Shown here in pieces: positions 25,677 to 34,749 of a stretch of 64,000 nt of DNA (position 1 is its first letter; each line of letters begins with the position of its first letter). A program made the translations under genes and the position numbers. Where the stretch lies: contig NZ_CP106951.1 of the NCBI RefSeq assembly GCF_030419005.1, forward strand, positions 868,001 through 932,000. The letters run 5' to 3'. Below the pieces are notes generated by a model. That model had not been told where the DNA came from. It did not search any database and worked only from the letters and a program-made list of their open reading frames with translations. Source of the DNA: Eleftheria terrae. GTDB lineage: Bacteria > Pseudomonadota > Gammaproteobacteria > Burkholderiales > Burkholderiaceae_C.

Positions 25677-25885
25677 GCGTTGGTGCTCGCGCCGGCATTG
25701 CGCCGGTGCAGTTAAACGGGAATCAGGAGGAGCAGGCCCCATCGAGCCTGCCCTTGCCTGAGCTGCCCCCGCAACGGTCAGCGGACGAAGCCCTGCGCTT
25801 CACTCGTGTTCCCCGCTCCACTGGACACCCTGGTGTCTGGGAAGGACGACACGGGCGCTCCGCCAGCCCGGATACCGGCCAACAG
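25677..25885 (+). ncRNA. Cobalamin riboswitch
   Basis: Conserved elements appear in the expected order: GTTAAACGGGAA near 25713, CTGCCCCCGCAACGGT near 25762, a CACTGG...GTGTCTGGGAAGG segment near 25818-25845, and the B12 box AGCCCGGATACCGGCC at 25865-25880. It stands upstream of the cobalamin operon and should switch expression off when adenosylcobalamin is plentiful. About 250 bp separate the B12 box from the first start codon. Confidence 0.93.
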
Positions 25886-26138
25886 GCGGTCGCGTTCGCG
25901 CGGCCATGCACGTGTCGCCTGCGGGGAAGCAGGCGAAGCGACGATCTTCTGCTTTTCATCATGCCTTGCTCATCCTGGCTCCCCAGGCGGACGGTGTTCG
26001 GCCGTGCCTTGCCTGCCTTGCCCTGGCTGCCGGCACCACGCCGGCCAGGCCGGCTCCGCCTGCAGCCTCCCGGCTGCCAGCCGGCCTGAGCGACATGCGC
26101 CCTCTCCCGCGTTGACCCCTTCACTCCACAGGACACCC
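25886..26138. other. Leader between riboswitch and first cob gene
   Basis: About 250 bp of 5' untranslated leader. It is expected to contain the riboswitch expression platform (terminator/anti-terminator or sequestering helix), but I cannot single out the helix. No coding sequence is supported. Confidence 0.4.
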
Positions 26139-26768
26139 ATGCACATCGAACCCGGCTACCTGTCGCACACCAAGGTGGTGATGGCCTCGGTCGCGGCCAC
26201 CGCGCTGCTCGGCGGCTATCTGCTGCCGCTGCTCAAGCAACCGTCGCTGTGGCTGCGCACCGGCCTGGCAGCCCTGTTCTTCTCGCTCTTCATGCAGGCC
26301 TTCCACCTGAAGGTGGGCCCGTCGGAGCTGCACTTCATCGGCGCGATGCCGATCTACCTGGCCTTCGGCTTCGTGCCGACACTGTTCGGCTTCGCGCTCG
26401 GCCTGCTGGCGCAGGGCCTGCTGTTCGAGCCGCAGGACCTGATGCACCTGGCGGTGAACACCCTCTCGCTGGCAGTACCGCTGGTCGCGGTGCACTACAC
26501 CGCCGGACGCACGCTGGTGCTGCGCGGCTGGCTGGACGTGCTGAAGCTCGACAGCCGCTACTACGCCGGCGTCACCGCCATGGTGGGTTTCTGGCTGGCC
26601 ATGGGCGAGATCGAGACGCCGCTGGTCGAGTGGCTGCACTTCGCCGCTTCCTACGTCGCGGTGGTCGCGCTGGAGCCGCTCGTCACGATTGCAGTGCTCG
26701 CCCTGATCCGCCGGGTGCAGCACACCGGCCTGGGCACCGCCTGCTTCGCTCCGCTGCCCGCGCGTTGA
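26139..26768 (+). CDS. cbiM: CbiM-like cobalt ECF transporter permease
   Basis: A 209-residue membrane protein with about six helices. The N-terminal MHIEPG places a metal-binding His at position 2, as in CbiM/NikM substrate-binding subunits of cobalt and nickel ECF transporters. No cbiN, cbiQ or cbiO gene is adjacent, so it works either alone or with an ATPase module encoded elsewhere. It is the first gene behind the cobalamin riboswitch, supporting cobalt rather than nickel as its substrate. Confidence 0.8.
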   Translation: MHIEPGYLSHTKVVMASVAATALLGGYLLPLLKQPSLWLRTGLAALFFSLFMQAFHLKVGPSELHFIGAMPIYLAFGFVPTLFGFALGLLAQGLLFEPQDLMHLAVNTLSLAVPLVAVHYTAGRTLVLRGWLDVLKLDSRYYAGVTAMVGFWLAMGEIETPLVEWLHFAASYVAVVALEPLVTIAVLALIRRVQHTGLGTACFAPLPAR

Positions 26769-26772
26769 CCCG

Positions 26773-27570
26773 ATGCCGGGCACCGTGTGGTTCGTGGGCG
26801 CCGGCCCGGGCGATCCCGAATTGCTCACCGTCAAGGGACGCGACCTGATCGCCCGCGCCGGGGCCATCCTCTTCGCCGGCTCGCTGGTCAACGAAGCCGC
26901 GACACGGTGGGCGCCGGCCGGCTGCGCCATCGCCGACTCGAAGGACATGACGCTGCAGCAGATGGGCCGCTGGCTGGTGGCGCAGGCGCAGCAGCATGAG
27001 ACAGTGGTGCGGCTGCAAACCGGTGACCCGGCGCTCTACGGCACGCTGATCGAAGTGGTGCAGGCCCTGGACGCGGCCGGCGTGCCGCTGGCGGTGGTGC
27101 CCGGCGTGTCCTCGGCCATGGCGTCTGCGGCCGCGGCGGTGGAGAGCTTCACCCTGCCAGAGGTCACGCAGAGCGTGATCTTCACGCGGGTGGAAGGCCG
27201 CACGCCGATGCCACCGGGCGAGTCGCTGGCCGAGCTGGCCCGGCACCGCTGCACCTTGTGCATCTTCCTGTCCATCACGCTGCTGCACAAGGTCGAGCAC
27301 GGCCTGCGCGAGGCCGGCTGGCCGGAGGACGCGCCGGTGCTGGTGGTGCACAAGGCCAGCTGGCCGGGCGAGGAGCGCATCGTCCGCGGCACCCTGCACG
27401 ACATCAAGCAGCGTTGCCGCGATGCCGGCATCGTCAGCCAGGCCATGATCATCGCCAGCCCCACGCTCGGCGCCCGCGACTGGCCGGAACTGGCCAAGTC
27501 CAAGCTGTACGACGCCACCTTCTCGCACCGCTTCCGCCGCGCATCCCTCGTTCCTGGAGAACCTTCGTGA
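26773..27570 (+). CDS. cobM: Precorrin-4 C11-methyltransferase
   Basis: A 265-residue SAM-dependent tetrapyrrole methyltransferase. The start VWFVGAGPGDPELLTVKG and the later LQTGDPALYGTL and VVPGVSSAMA are typical of CobM/CbiF, which methylates C11 of (cobalt-)precorrin-4. With CbiX, CbiD and CbiG in the same operon the substrate is probably the cobalt-containing form. It follows the permease by 4 bp and overlaps the next gene by 4 bp. Confidence 0.93.
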   Translation: MPGTVWFVGAGPGDPELLTVKGRDLIARAGAILFAGSLVNEAATRWAPAGCAIADSKDMTLQQMGRWLVAQAQQHETVVRLQTGDPALYGTLIEVVQALDAAGVPLAVVPGVSSAMASAAAAVESFTLPEVTQSVIFTRVEGRTPMPPGESLAELARHRCTLCIFLSITLLHKVEHGLREAGWPEDAPVLVVHKASWPGEERIVRGTLHDIKQRCRDAGIVSQAMIIASPTLGARDWPELAKSKLYDATFSHRFRRASLVPGEPS

Positions 27571-28622
27571 ATCACACCATCCTGCTCGTCGGGCACGGCT
27601 CGCGTGAAGAGTCGGGCAATGAAGACGTGCGCCGCTTCGCCGCCCGCTGGCGCGCTGCCCATCCGGATTGGCGCATCGAGCTGTGCTTCATCGAATTCGG
27701 CGAGCCCGGCCTGCAGGCCGGGCTGCGCGCCGCGGCACACGGCAGCTCGCAGGTCCTGGTGCTGCCGCTGATCCTGAACGCGGCCGGGCACGTCAAGATG
27801 GAGATTCCCGAAGCCATCGAGCAGGCCCGCCTGGAATGCCTCGGCACCGGCTTCCTCTACGCGCCGCACCTGACGGCCTGCGACCCGCTGTTGCAGGTGC
27901 TGCGGCGGCGCCTGCGCGGGGCCATGCAGGCCCTGGACATGCCCGACCCGCGCACCACCGGCGTGGTGCTGCTGGGGCGCGGCTCGTCCGACCGGCAGGC
28001 CAATGGCGAGATGGCCAAGATGGCCCGCTGGCTGCAGGAAGACAGCGACCACGAGCTGGTGGACCTGGCCTTCACCGGCATCACCTGGCCGCGGCTGGAA
28101 CGGGTGGTGCAGCGCCAGGCGCTGGTCGGCATGCGGCAGGTGGTGGTGCTGCCCTACTACCTGTTCACCGGCACACTGATGCAGCGCATTGCCCGCCAGG
28201 TGGACCACCTGCGGGTGCAGTACCCGACGCTCAGGCTGGCCCACACCGACTGCTTCGGCTTCGAGCCCGAGGTGTTCGGGCTGCTCGACGAACGGGTGGC
28301 CGAGCTGCTGGCCGGCCTGCCGCAGTCGCGCATGCCTTGCGACGGCTGCAAGTACCGCGAGCTGGCGCACGACCTGGGGCACAGCCACCACCACGGCCAC
28401 CCGCATGACCCTGCTGCCGCGCCGGGCGCTGCCCAGGCGCTGTCAGCCGTGCCGGTGCACGAGCACATGCACACGCACGGGCACGCCCACGAGCACACGC
28501 ACCAGCACCAGCACCAGCACCAGCACCAGCACCTGCACGAGCACGCCACGGCAGCCGGCGGCCGGCCGGTGCATGCCGGCCACGCGCCGGCCACAGAGCC
28601 CACCTCCGCCACCGCCGCATGA
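27567..28622 (+). CDS. cbiX: Sirohydrochlorin cobaltochelatase with MxCxxC motif and His-rich tail
   Basis: A 351-residue CbiX. Two chelatase half-domains are present: the first with the catalytic His10 in VGHGSREE, the second with LLGRGSSDRQANGEM. They insert cobalt into sirohydrochlorin early in the pathway. An MPCDGC motif (MxCxxC, Cys258 and Cys261) follows, known from long CbiX proteins to bind an Fe-S cluster. Residues about 272-326 are extremely His-rich (many HxH steps) and likely store or deliver metal; part is encoded by five CACCAG hexamers at 28500-28529. The GTG start overlaps the cobM stop as GTGA, with tggaga upstream. Confidence 0.9.
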   Translation: MNHTILLVGHGSREESGNEDVRRFAARWRAAHPDWRIELCFIEFGEPGLQAGLRAAAHGSSQVLVLPLILNAAGHVKMEIPEAIEQARLECLGTGFLYAPHLTACDPLLQVLRRRLRGAMQALDMPDPRTTGVVLLGRGSSDRQANGEMAKMARWLQEDSDHELVDLAFTGITWPRLERVVQRQALVGMRQVVVLPYYLFTGTLMQRIARQVDHLRVQYPTLRLAHTDCFGFEPEVFGLLDERVAELLAGLPQSRMPCDGCKYRELAHDLGHSHHHGHPHDPAAAPGAAQALSAVPVHEHMHTHGHAHEHTHQHQHQHQHQHLHEHATAAGGRPVHAGHAPATEPTSATAA

Positions 28623-29305
28623 GCACCGTCAACACCGTCACCGAGCAACTGACCCGCGCGGGCCAGGCCATCGAGCACGACTCCTTCGCCATCATCGATG
28701 CGGAGGTCGGCCCGCATCCCTACGATGCCGGGCAGTGGCCCATCGTGCGGCGCATGATCCACGCCAATGCCGACTTCGACTTCAACGGGCTGACGCGCTT
28801 CCACCCGCGCGCTGTCGAAGCCGGCGTGCAGGCGCTGCTGCGAGGTGGCACCCCGCTGGTGGCCGATGTGGAGATGATCTGCAGCGGGCTGTCGGCGCCG
28901 CGCCTGGCGCACTTCGGCGTGCAGGCGCATCACTTCATCAGCGATGCCGACGTGATCGAGGCCGCCCGTGCCGAGGACAGCACGCGGGCCGTCCAGGCCA
29001 TGCGCAAGGCGCACCGCCTGGGCTTGCTCGACGGCGCCATCGTCGGCATCGGCAACGCGCCCACGGCCCTGATCGAGCTGGTGCGCCTGGTGCGGGAAGC
29101 GGGCGTGCGCCCCGCCCTGGTGGTCGGCATGCCGGTGGGTTTTGTCTCGGCCGCCGAGTCCAAGGCGCTGATGGCCGAGGTGGAGGCCGTGCCGTGGATC
29201 GTCATCGACGGCCGCAAGGGCGGCTCCACGCTGGTGGTGGCCGCGATCCATGCCCTGCTGGCGCTGGCCGAGGCCCGCCAGCGCCAGGGCACCGCCGCCG
29301 GCTGA
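28619..29305 (+). CDS. cobH: Precorrin-8X methylmutase
   Basis: A 228-residue CobH/CbiC. This enzyme moves the C11 methyl group to C12, giving (cobalt-)hydrogenobyrinic acid. The catalytic His48 lies in RRMIHANADFDF, and the family stretches PLVADVEMICSGL and AIVGIGNAPTAL are intact. The ATG overlaps the cbiX stop (ATGA). Confidence 0.95.
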   Translation: MSTVNTVTEQLTRAGQAIEHDSFAIIDAEVGPHPYDAGQWPIVRRMIHANADFDFNGLTRFHPRAVEAGVQALLRGGTPLVADVEMICSGLSAPRLAHFGVQAHHFISDADVIEAARAEDSTRAVQAMRKAHRLGLLDGAIVGIGNAPTALIELVRLVREAGVRPALVVGMPVGFVSAAESKALMAEVEAVPWIVIDGRKGGSTLVVAAIHALLALAEARQRQGTAAG

Positions 29306-29332
29306 GCCGCGGCACTCCCAGGACCCCCGGCC

Positions 29333-30451
29333 ATGATGGAGAAAACCGTCAAGCGCGGCACCCGCACCGGCTTCACCACCGGTGCCTGCTCCGCGGCCGC
29401 GGCCCGGGCAGCGGTGCTGGGGCTGGTCTGCGGCGCGGTGCCGGAGCGGGTGGAATGCCTGCTGCCCAACGGCCAGCAGGTGGTCTTCGCCGTCAATGAC
29501 GGCTGCTGCGAAGGCGACAGCGCGCAGCGCCGGGCCCACGCCATGGTCATCAAGGATGCCGGCGACGACCCCGACTGCACCGACAAGGCCCACCTGACTG
29601 CCGACGTCCGCCTGCTGCCGCAGCGGCCGGGCGAGGTGCTGCTGCTCGGCGGCTTCGGTGTCGGCACGGTAACCATGCCCGGGCTGGGCCTGGAGGTGGG
29701 CGGCCCCGCGATCAACCCGGTGCCCCGGCGCAACATCGAGGCCAACGTGCGGCTGGCCGGCGCCCCGCTGCTGGAGCAGGCCGGGCTGGAGGTGACCCTG
29801 TCGGTGCCGCAGGGCATCGAGATGGCCAAGAAGACCCTGAACGCGCGCCTGGGCATCCTCGGCGGCATCTCCATCCTCGGCACGACCGGCATCGTCAAGC
29901 CCTACTCCACCGCTGCCTACCGGGCCAGCGTGGTGCAGGGCGTGGAGGTGGCCGCCACGACGGGCAGTGGCGTGGCGGTGCTCACCACCGGCGGCCGCAC
30001 CGAGAAATTCGCGATGGAGGAACTGCCCCACCTGCCGCAGGCCTGCTTCGTGCAGATGGGCGACTTCCTGCGTTACGCACTCGACACGGCGGTGGCCTGT
30101 CGGCTGCCGCGGGTGGTCATCGGCGGCATGGTGGGCAAGCTGACCAAGATCGCGCAGGGCGAGACCATCACCCATGCGGGCCGCGCCGAGGTCGACACCG
30201 CCCTGCTGGCCGAGCTGTGCGCCGGCATCGGCGTGCCCCCCGAGGTGTGCGAGGACATCCGCAACGCCGAGACCGCGCGCTATGCCAGCGAGCGCGTGCA
30301 GGCCCTGGGCCTCGTGCACGAGTTCCACCAGGCGCTGGCCGAGCGGGTGGTGGCCACCGTGGCGGGCCGCTACCCGGGACAGTTTCAACTCACCGTGCTG
30401 GTGTGCGACTTCGACGGTCGCAAGCTGGCCGAAGCAAGCAGCTCTCCATGA
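29333..30451 (+). CDS. cbiD: Cobalt-precorrin-5B C1-methyltransferase
   Basis: A 372-residue CbiD. The N-terminal RTGFTTGACSAAAARAA and later GTTGIVKPYSTAAYRASV are characteristic. CbiD methylates C1 in the cobalt-early (anaerobic-type) pathway and replaces CobF of the oxygen-dependent route. Its presence, with cbiX and cbiG, shows that the corrin ring is built with cobalt already inserted. Confidence 0.95.
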   Translation: MMEKTVKRGTRTGFTTGACSAAAARAAVLGLVCGAVPERVECLLPNGQQVVFAVNDGCCEGDSAQRRAHAMVIKDAGDDPDCTDKAHLTADVRLLPQRPGEVLLLGGFGVGTVTMPGLGLEVGGPAINPVPRRNIEANVRLAGAPLLEQAGLEVTLSVPQGIEMAKKTLNARLGILGGISILGTTGIVKPYSTAAYRASVVQGVEVAATTGSGVAVLTTGGRTEKFAMEELPHLPQACFVQMGDFLRYALDTAVACRLPRVVIGGMVGKLTKIAQGETITHAGRAEVDTALLAELCAGIGVPPEVCEDIRNAETARYASERVQALGLVHEFHQALAERVVATVAGRYPGQFQLTVLVCDFDGRKLAEASSSP

Positions 30452-31773
30452 AAGAAGACCGAGGCCGCTTCGGCGGCGAGCCGTGCCGCGTCATCGGCGT
30501 GCTGGACGACGGCGCCCGCAGCCTGCATCCGCAGGCACTGGCCCACCTGCGGCAGGCCCACTGCGTGATCGGCGGCGAGCGCACCTTGCGCCTGCTGGCC
30601 GAGCACATCGACCCGGAGGCGCGCCTGCTCGACCTGGGCGGCGCACTCTCGCAGGTGCCCGGCTGGGTGGCCGAGGCGCAGCAGGCCGGCCAGCGCTGCG
30701 TGGTGCTGGCCACCGGCGACCCGCTGTGCCATGGCATCGCGGCCTACCTGGCCTCGCGCCTGTGCATCGAGGCGCTGGAGATCCTGCCCAACCTGTCCAC
30801 CCTGCAGCTGGCCTGCGCCCGTGTCGGCCTGCCGTGGCAGGACATCAGGATCGTCTCGGTGCACAGCCGCGATGCCGGCGAATGGGTGCCCGGCGCCGAC
30901 GCGCGGCACGGGCTCTATGCGCTGGCCCGTGCCGCCCACGCACATGCCCGGCTGGCGGTGCTCACCAGCCCGGACAACACGCCCGACCGCATCGGCCGCC
31001 TGCTGCTGGCCGAGGGCCTGGGCGCCGACTTCCAGTGCGCTGTGGCACAGCGGCTGTGCCAGCCCGAGGAAGCGGTCAGCGCCGCACTGTCGGTGCAGGA
31101 GCTGGCCGAGCGCCGTTTCGCCGATCCGAACGTGGTGCTGCTGTGGCGCTTGCAGGACAAGCCGCAGCCGGTGCTGTTCGGGCTGCCCGACGCCCGCTAC
31201 GAGCAGCGCCATCCCGACAAGGGCCTGATCACCAAGCACGAGGTGCGCGCCGTCTCGCTGGCGCGGCTGCAGTTGCGCCGCGACAGCATCGTCTGGGACA
31301 TCGGCGCCGGCTCCGGCGCGGTGGGCCTGGAAGCCGCGCGCCTGTGCGAGCAAGGCCATGTCTACGCCATCGAGAAGAACGAGGAGGACCATGCCATCGC
31401 CCTGCGCAACCGCCAGGCGCTCGGCGTGGGCAACTACAGCCTGGTGCACGGCAAGGCGCCGGCGGGCCTGGAGCACTGGCCCGACCCGGACGCGGTCTTC
31501 ATCGGCGGCTCCGGCGGCGAGCTGGGCGAGCTCATCCACCGCGTGCTGCAGCGGCTCAAGCCGCACGGCTGCCTGGTGATGAACTTCGTCACCTTCGAGA
31601 ACCTGGGCACCGCACTCGCCACGCTGAAAGAGGCCGCCGAGGCCCTGCCGCTGCACTGGGACGTGCTGCAGCTGCAGGCCTCGCGCAGCAAGCCCATCCT
31701 GCAGATGCAGCGCCTGGCCGCTGAAAACCCGGTATGGGTGGTCTGTGCCAGCCGGGGAGTGGCCCATGCCTGA
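30448..31773 (+). CDS. cobL: Precorrin-6Y C5,15-methyltransferase/decarboxylase (CbiE-CbiT fusion)
   Basis: A 441-residue bifunctional enzyme. The N-terminal half (about 1-240) is a CbiE-type methyltransferase for C5; after the typical linker GLPDARYEQ...LITKHEVRA, the C-terminal half is CbiT with a Rossmann SAM motif WDIGAGSGAVGLE at 283-295, which methylates C15 and decarboxylates the acetate on C12. It starts at an ATG overlapping the cbiD stop; the longer in-frame extension has no ribosome-binding site. Confidence 0.94.
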   Translation: MKEDRGRFGGEPCRVIGVLDDGARSLHPQALAHLRQAHCVIGGERTLRLLAEHIDPEARLLDLGGALSQVPGWVAEAQQAGQRCVVLATGDPLCHGIAAYLASRLCIEALEILPNLSTLQLACARVGLPWQDIRIVSVHSRDAGEWVPGADARHGLYALARAAHAHARLAVLTSPDNTPDRIGRLLLAEGLGADFQCAVAQRLCQPEEAVSAALSVQELAERRFADPNVVLLWRLQDKPQPVLFGLPDARYEQRHPDKGLITKHEVRAVSLARLQLRRDSIVWDIGAGSGAVGLEAARLCEQGHVYAIEKNEEDHAIALRNRQALGVGNYSLVHGKAPAGLEHWPDPDAVFIGGSGGELGELIHRVLQRLKPHGCLVMNFVTFENLGTALATLKEAAEALPLHWDVLQLQASRSKPILQMQRLAAENPVWVVCASRGVAHA

Positions 31774-32578
31774 CCACCGCCGCGGCTGCCTGTGGGGCGT
31801 CTCGCTCGGCCCGGGCGACCCCGACCTGATGACCCGCCGCGCGCATGCGCTGCTGCAGCGGCAGGACGCGGTCTGGACCTACCCGGTGCGCAGCACCCGC
31901 AGCGAGAGCTATGCGCTGGCCATTGCCGAGCGGGCCGGGCTGGCGCGGCCGCCGCTGCACCAGGCGCTGCTGTTCCCGATGACCCACGACGCGGAGAAGC
32001 TGGCCCGCCACTGGCTGGCCGGCGCCAGCCAGGTGCTGGCGCACCTGGAGGCGGGGCGCGACGTGATGTTCCTGGTGGAAGGCGATGCCTCGACCTTCGC
32101 GACCTTCGGCCACCTGGCGCGCACGCTGCGTGGCCTGCAGCCGGAGGTCGGCATCGAGGTGGTGCCCGGCGTGGCCAGCTTCCTGGCCAGCTGCGCCCGC
32201 CTGCAATGGCCGCTGGCGGAGCAGGACGACACGGTGGCCATCGTGCCGGCGGCCTATGGCGTGGACATGGTGGAGCGACTGCTGGACGACTTCGACACGT
32301 TGGTGCTGCTGAAGGTCAAGCCACTGCTGGATCCGCTGATTGCGCTGCTGGAACGGCGCGGGTTGCTCGCGGGCAGCTGCTTCATCGAGAAGGCCGGCGC
32401 GCCGGACGAGCGGGTGGTGCGCGACCTGCGCGAGCTCCCCGGGACCGCGGTGAACTACCTGTCACTGCTGATCGTCAAGAACCCCGGGCGGCTGCGCGGC
32501 GAACGCGTGCGCGGCTGCCGCCCCAAGCCCGGCCTGCGCCGGGAGATGCAAGGAGAACCCGATGCCCCCCGTGCCTGA
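31766..32578 (+). CDS. cobI: Precorrin-2 C20-methyltransferase
   Basis: A 270-residue CobI/CbiL. It shows WGVSLGPGDPDLMTRRA at the N-terminus, FLVEGDASTFATF in the middle and VVPGVASFLASCA later, all typical of C20-methylation of (cobalt-)precorrin-2. The start at 31766 overlaps cobL by 8 bp; an ATG seven codons upstream would extend the overlap. Confidence 0.93.
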   Translation: MPDHRRGCLWGVSLGPGDPDLMTRRAHALLQRQDAVWTYPVRSTRSESYALAIAERAGLARPPLHQALLFPMTHDAEKLARHWLAGASQVLAHLEAGRDVMFLVEGDASTFATFGHLARTLRGLQPEVGIEVVPGVASFLASCARLQWPLAEQDDTVAIVPAAYGVDMVERLLDDFDTLVLLKVKPLLDPLIALLERRGLLAGSCFIEKAGAPDERVVRDLRELPGTAVNYLSLLIVKNPGRLRGERVRGCRPKPGLRREMQGEPDAPRA

Positions 32579-33317
32579 ACCCAGCATCGTGCTGGTGGCC
32601 ATCACACGCCACGGCGCCGCCCAGGCGGCCACCCTGGCCCGGGCGCTGCCCGGGGCACGGCTGTGCGTGTCCGCCAAGTTCGCCGACGTGCTCCATGAGT
32701 TCGAAGAGCGCCTGCAGGTCTACAGCGGGCCGTTCAAGGACGAGATCGGCGGCTTGTTTGCGCAGTACGACCAGATCGTGTTCTTCGTCTCGCTCGGCGC
32801 GGTGGTGCGGCTCATCGCACCGCACCTGCGCAGCAAGGACGAAGACCCGGGCGTGACGGTGGTCGACGATGCGGGCGAGTTCGTCATCCCGGTGCTCTCC
32901 GGCCATGTGGGTGGGGCCAACGAATGCGCGCTGCGCATCGCCGGGCTGTTGAAGGCCACGCCGGTGCTCACCACCGCATCCGACGTGGGCCGCACGATCC
33001 CGGTGGACATCCTCGGCCGCGAGCTGGGCTGGCGCGTCGAGGCACCCAAGATCAACATCACCCGGGTGTCGGCCCATGTGGTGAATGGCGAGCCGGTCGC
33101 CTTCGTGCAGGAAGCCGGCAGCCGCGCCTGGTGGACCCGGCCGACGCCGCCGCCGGCCAACATCCACCGCTACGAACGTTTCGAGGACGTGGACCTGCAG
33201 CGCTTCGCCGCGGTGCTGTGGGTCACCCACCGCCCGCTGCAGGCCGAGCACTGGCAACAGCTGCCCGAGCGGCTGGTGGTGTACCGCCCGCCGCTGGCCG
33301 AGGAGGCCGGCCAGTGA
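32562..33317 (+). CDS. cbiG: CbiG N-terminal and central domains (cobalamin ring-opening protein)
   Basis: A 251-residue protein containing the CbiG N-terminal and central regions: VAITRHGAAQAATLARALP, FFVSLGAVVRLIAPHL, VTVVDDAGEFVIPVLSGHVGGAN and LTTASDVGRTIPVDILG. CbiG opens the delta-lactone of cobalt-precorrin-5A and releases acetaldehyde. The C-terminal CobE-like domain is encoded separately by the next ORF. It overlaps cobI by 17 bp and ends in a GTGA overlap with cobE. Confidence 0.92.
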   Translation: MPPVPEPSIVLVAITRHGAAQAATLARALPGARLCVSAKFADVLHEFEERLQVYSGPFKDEIGGLFAQYDQIVFFVSLGAVVRLIAPHLRSKDEDPGVTVVDDAGEFVIPVLSGHVGGANECALRIAGLLKATPVLTTASDVGRTIPVDILGRELGWRVEAPKINITRVSAHVVNGEPVAFVQEAGSRAWWTRPTPPPANIHRYERFEDVDLQRFAAVLWVTHRPLQAEHWQQLPERLVVYRPPLAEEAGQ

Positions 33318-33754
33318 GCAGCTTCAGCGTGGCGGTGGGCCTGGGTTGCGACCGCGGCACGCCGCTGGCCACGGTGCGCACGGCCATCGAGCAGGCCCTG
33401 CGGCAGGCGGGCCTGCAATGGGGCCAGGTGGCCGTGCTGGCCACCATCGACGCGAAGGCCGACGAGCCGGCCTTCCTGCAGCTGGCCGAGGCACTGGCGC
33501 GGCCACTGCACTTCTACCCGGCCGAGGCACTCGCCCGCGTGCCGGTGCCCAACCCCTCGGCGACCGTGCTGCGCTTCATGGGCACGCCATCGGTGTCCGA
33601 GGCGGCCGCCCTGCTGGCCGCCGAGACGGACACCGGCAGCCTGCTGGTCGAGAAACACCGCTACCGCGGCAGCTGCGGTCGCAACGCCACGGTGTCGCTC
33701 GCCCGTGTGCGGGCCGGCGCGGCGCATGACACCGAGCACAAGGAGAGATCGTGA
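33314..33754 (+). CDS. cobE: CobE-like protein (separate CbiG C-terminal domain)
   Basis: A 146-residue CobE/CbiG-C domain. It starts at GTG and shows VAVGLGCDRGTPLATVRTAI near the N-terminus and AALLAAETDTGSLLVEKHRYRG near the C-terminus. In many bacteria this domain is fused to the rest of CbiG; here the two ORFs overlap by 4 bp in different frames, so they are probably translated in fixed ratio. The residues VPNPSATVLRFMGTPSVSEAAA are the family's most conserved stretch. Confidence 0.9.
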   Translation: MSSFSVAVGLGCDRGTPLATVRTAIEQALRQAGLQWGQVAVLATIDAKADEPAFLQLAEALARPLHFYPAEALARVPVPNPSATVLRFMGTPSVSEAAALLAAETDTGSLLVEKHRYRGSCGRNATVSLARVRAGAAHDTEHKERS

Positions 33755-34749
33755 CCCACCCCCCCTTCCCCACCCCGCCCGGCAAGATCATGCTGGTGGG
33801 CATCGGCCCCGGCCACGAGGCCCACATGACGCAGCGCGCCCGGGAGGCGATCGCCGAAGCGGACACGGTCATCGGCTATGTCACCTACATCAAGCTGGTG
33901 GCCGACCTGGTCGAAGGCAAGGAGGTCATCCGCAAGTCGATGACCGAGGAGCTCGACCGCGCCGTCAGCGCGCTGGAGGCGGCCCGCGCCGGCAAGCGGG
34001 TGGCGCTCATCTCCTCGGGCGACGCAGGCGTCTATGGCATGGCCGGGCCCACCTACGAGGTGCTGTTCCAGGCCGGCTGGCAGCCCGAGGGCGATGTGCA
34101 GGTGGAGGTGGTGCCCGGTGCGTCGGCGCTCAACAGTTGCGCGGCCCTGGTGGGAGCGCCGCTCACGCACGACTTCTGCGCCATTTCCTTGTCCGACCTG
34201 CTGACGCCCTGGCCGGTCATTGCAAGGCGGCTGGAAGCGGCGGCGCTGGCCGACTTCGTGGTGGCGCTCTACAACCCCAAGAGCGGACGGCGCACCCGGC
34301 AGATCGTCGAGGCGCAGCGGCTGTTCCTGCGCCATCGGCGCGCCGACACGCCGGTGGCGGTGGTCAAGTCGGCCTACCGGCGGCGCGAACGCATCGAGTT
34401 CACCACGCTGCAGCACATGGCCGAGTGCGAGATCGGCATGCTCAGCACCGTGCTGATCGGCAACAGCAACACCTTCGTGCGGCATGGCCTGATGGTGACC
34501 CCGCGCGGCTATGCCAGCAAGTACGACATGGCCGACGGCGGCCAGGCGCGCGAAGGCGAGCGTGCCGGACGCTCGCTGTCCACCGGACTGGACGGCTGGC
34601 TGCAGCAGCTGCAAGAGCTGCACGCGGAGGGCCACGACGTGGCGGCCCTGGCGGCACGCTACCGGCTGCCGGAGGACTACATCGCGGCGACCCTGGCCGA
34701 GCCGGTCGCCGCCGAACCTGCAGAGCCCGAGGAAGTGAGCGAGACATGA
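33751..34749 (+). CDS. cobJ: Precorrin-3B C17-methyltransferase
   Basis: A 332-residue CobJ/CbiH, which methylates C17 and contracts the ring. Motifs are IMLVGIGPGHEAHMTQRA, LISSGDAGVYGMAGP and VVALYNPKSGRRTRQIVEA. About 80 residues follow the usual end of the methyltransferase domain, with no Cys-rich Fe-S motif such as that of the long CbiH60 form. A GTG start follows AGGAGAG and overlaps the cobE stop. The adjacent ferredoxin gene could supply electrons missing from a short CbiH. Confidence 0.94.
   Translation: MTHPPFPTPPGKIMLVGIGPGHEAHMTQRAREAIAEADTVIGYVTYIKLVADLVEGKEVIRKSMTEELDRAVSALEAARAGKRVALISSGDAGVYGMAGPTYEVLFQAGWQPEGDVQVEVVPGASALNSCAALVGAPLTHDFCAISLSDLLTPWPVIARRLEAAALADFVVALYNPKSGRRTRQIVEAQRLFLRHRRADTPVAVVKSAYRRRERIEFTTLQHMAECEIGMLSTVLIGNSNTFVRHGLMVTPRGYASKYDMADGGQAREGERAGRSLSTGLDGWLQQLQELHAEGHDVAALAARYRLPEDYIAATLAEPVAAEPAEPEEVSET

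Noticed and set aside
28157..30388. Minus-strand ORF (743 codons) opposite cbiX, cobH and cbiD
   Set aside because: All three plus-strand proteins are recognised cobalamin enzymes in a coupled operon.
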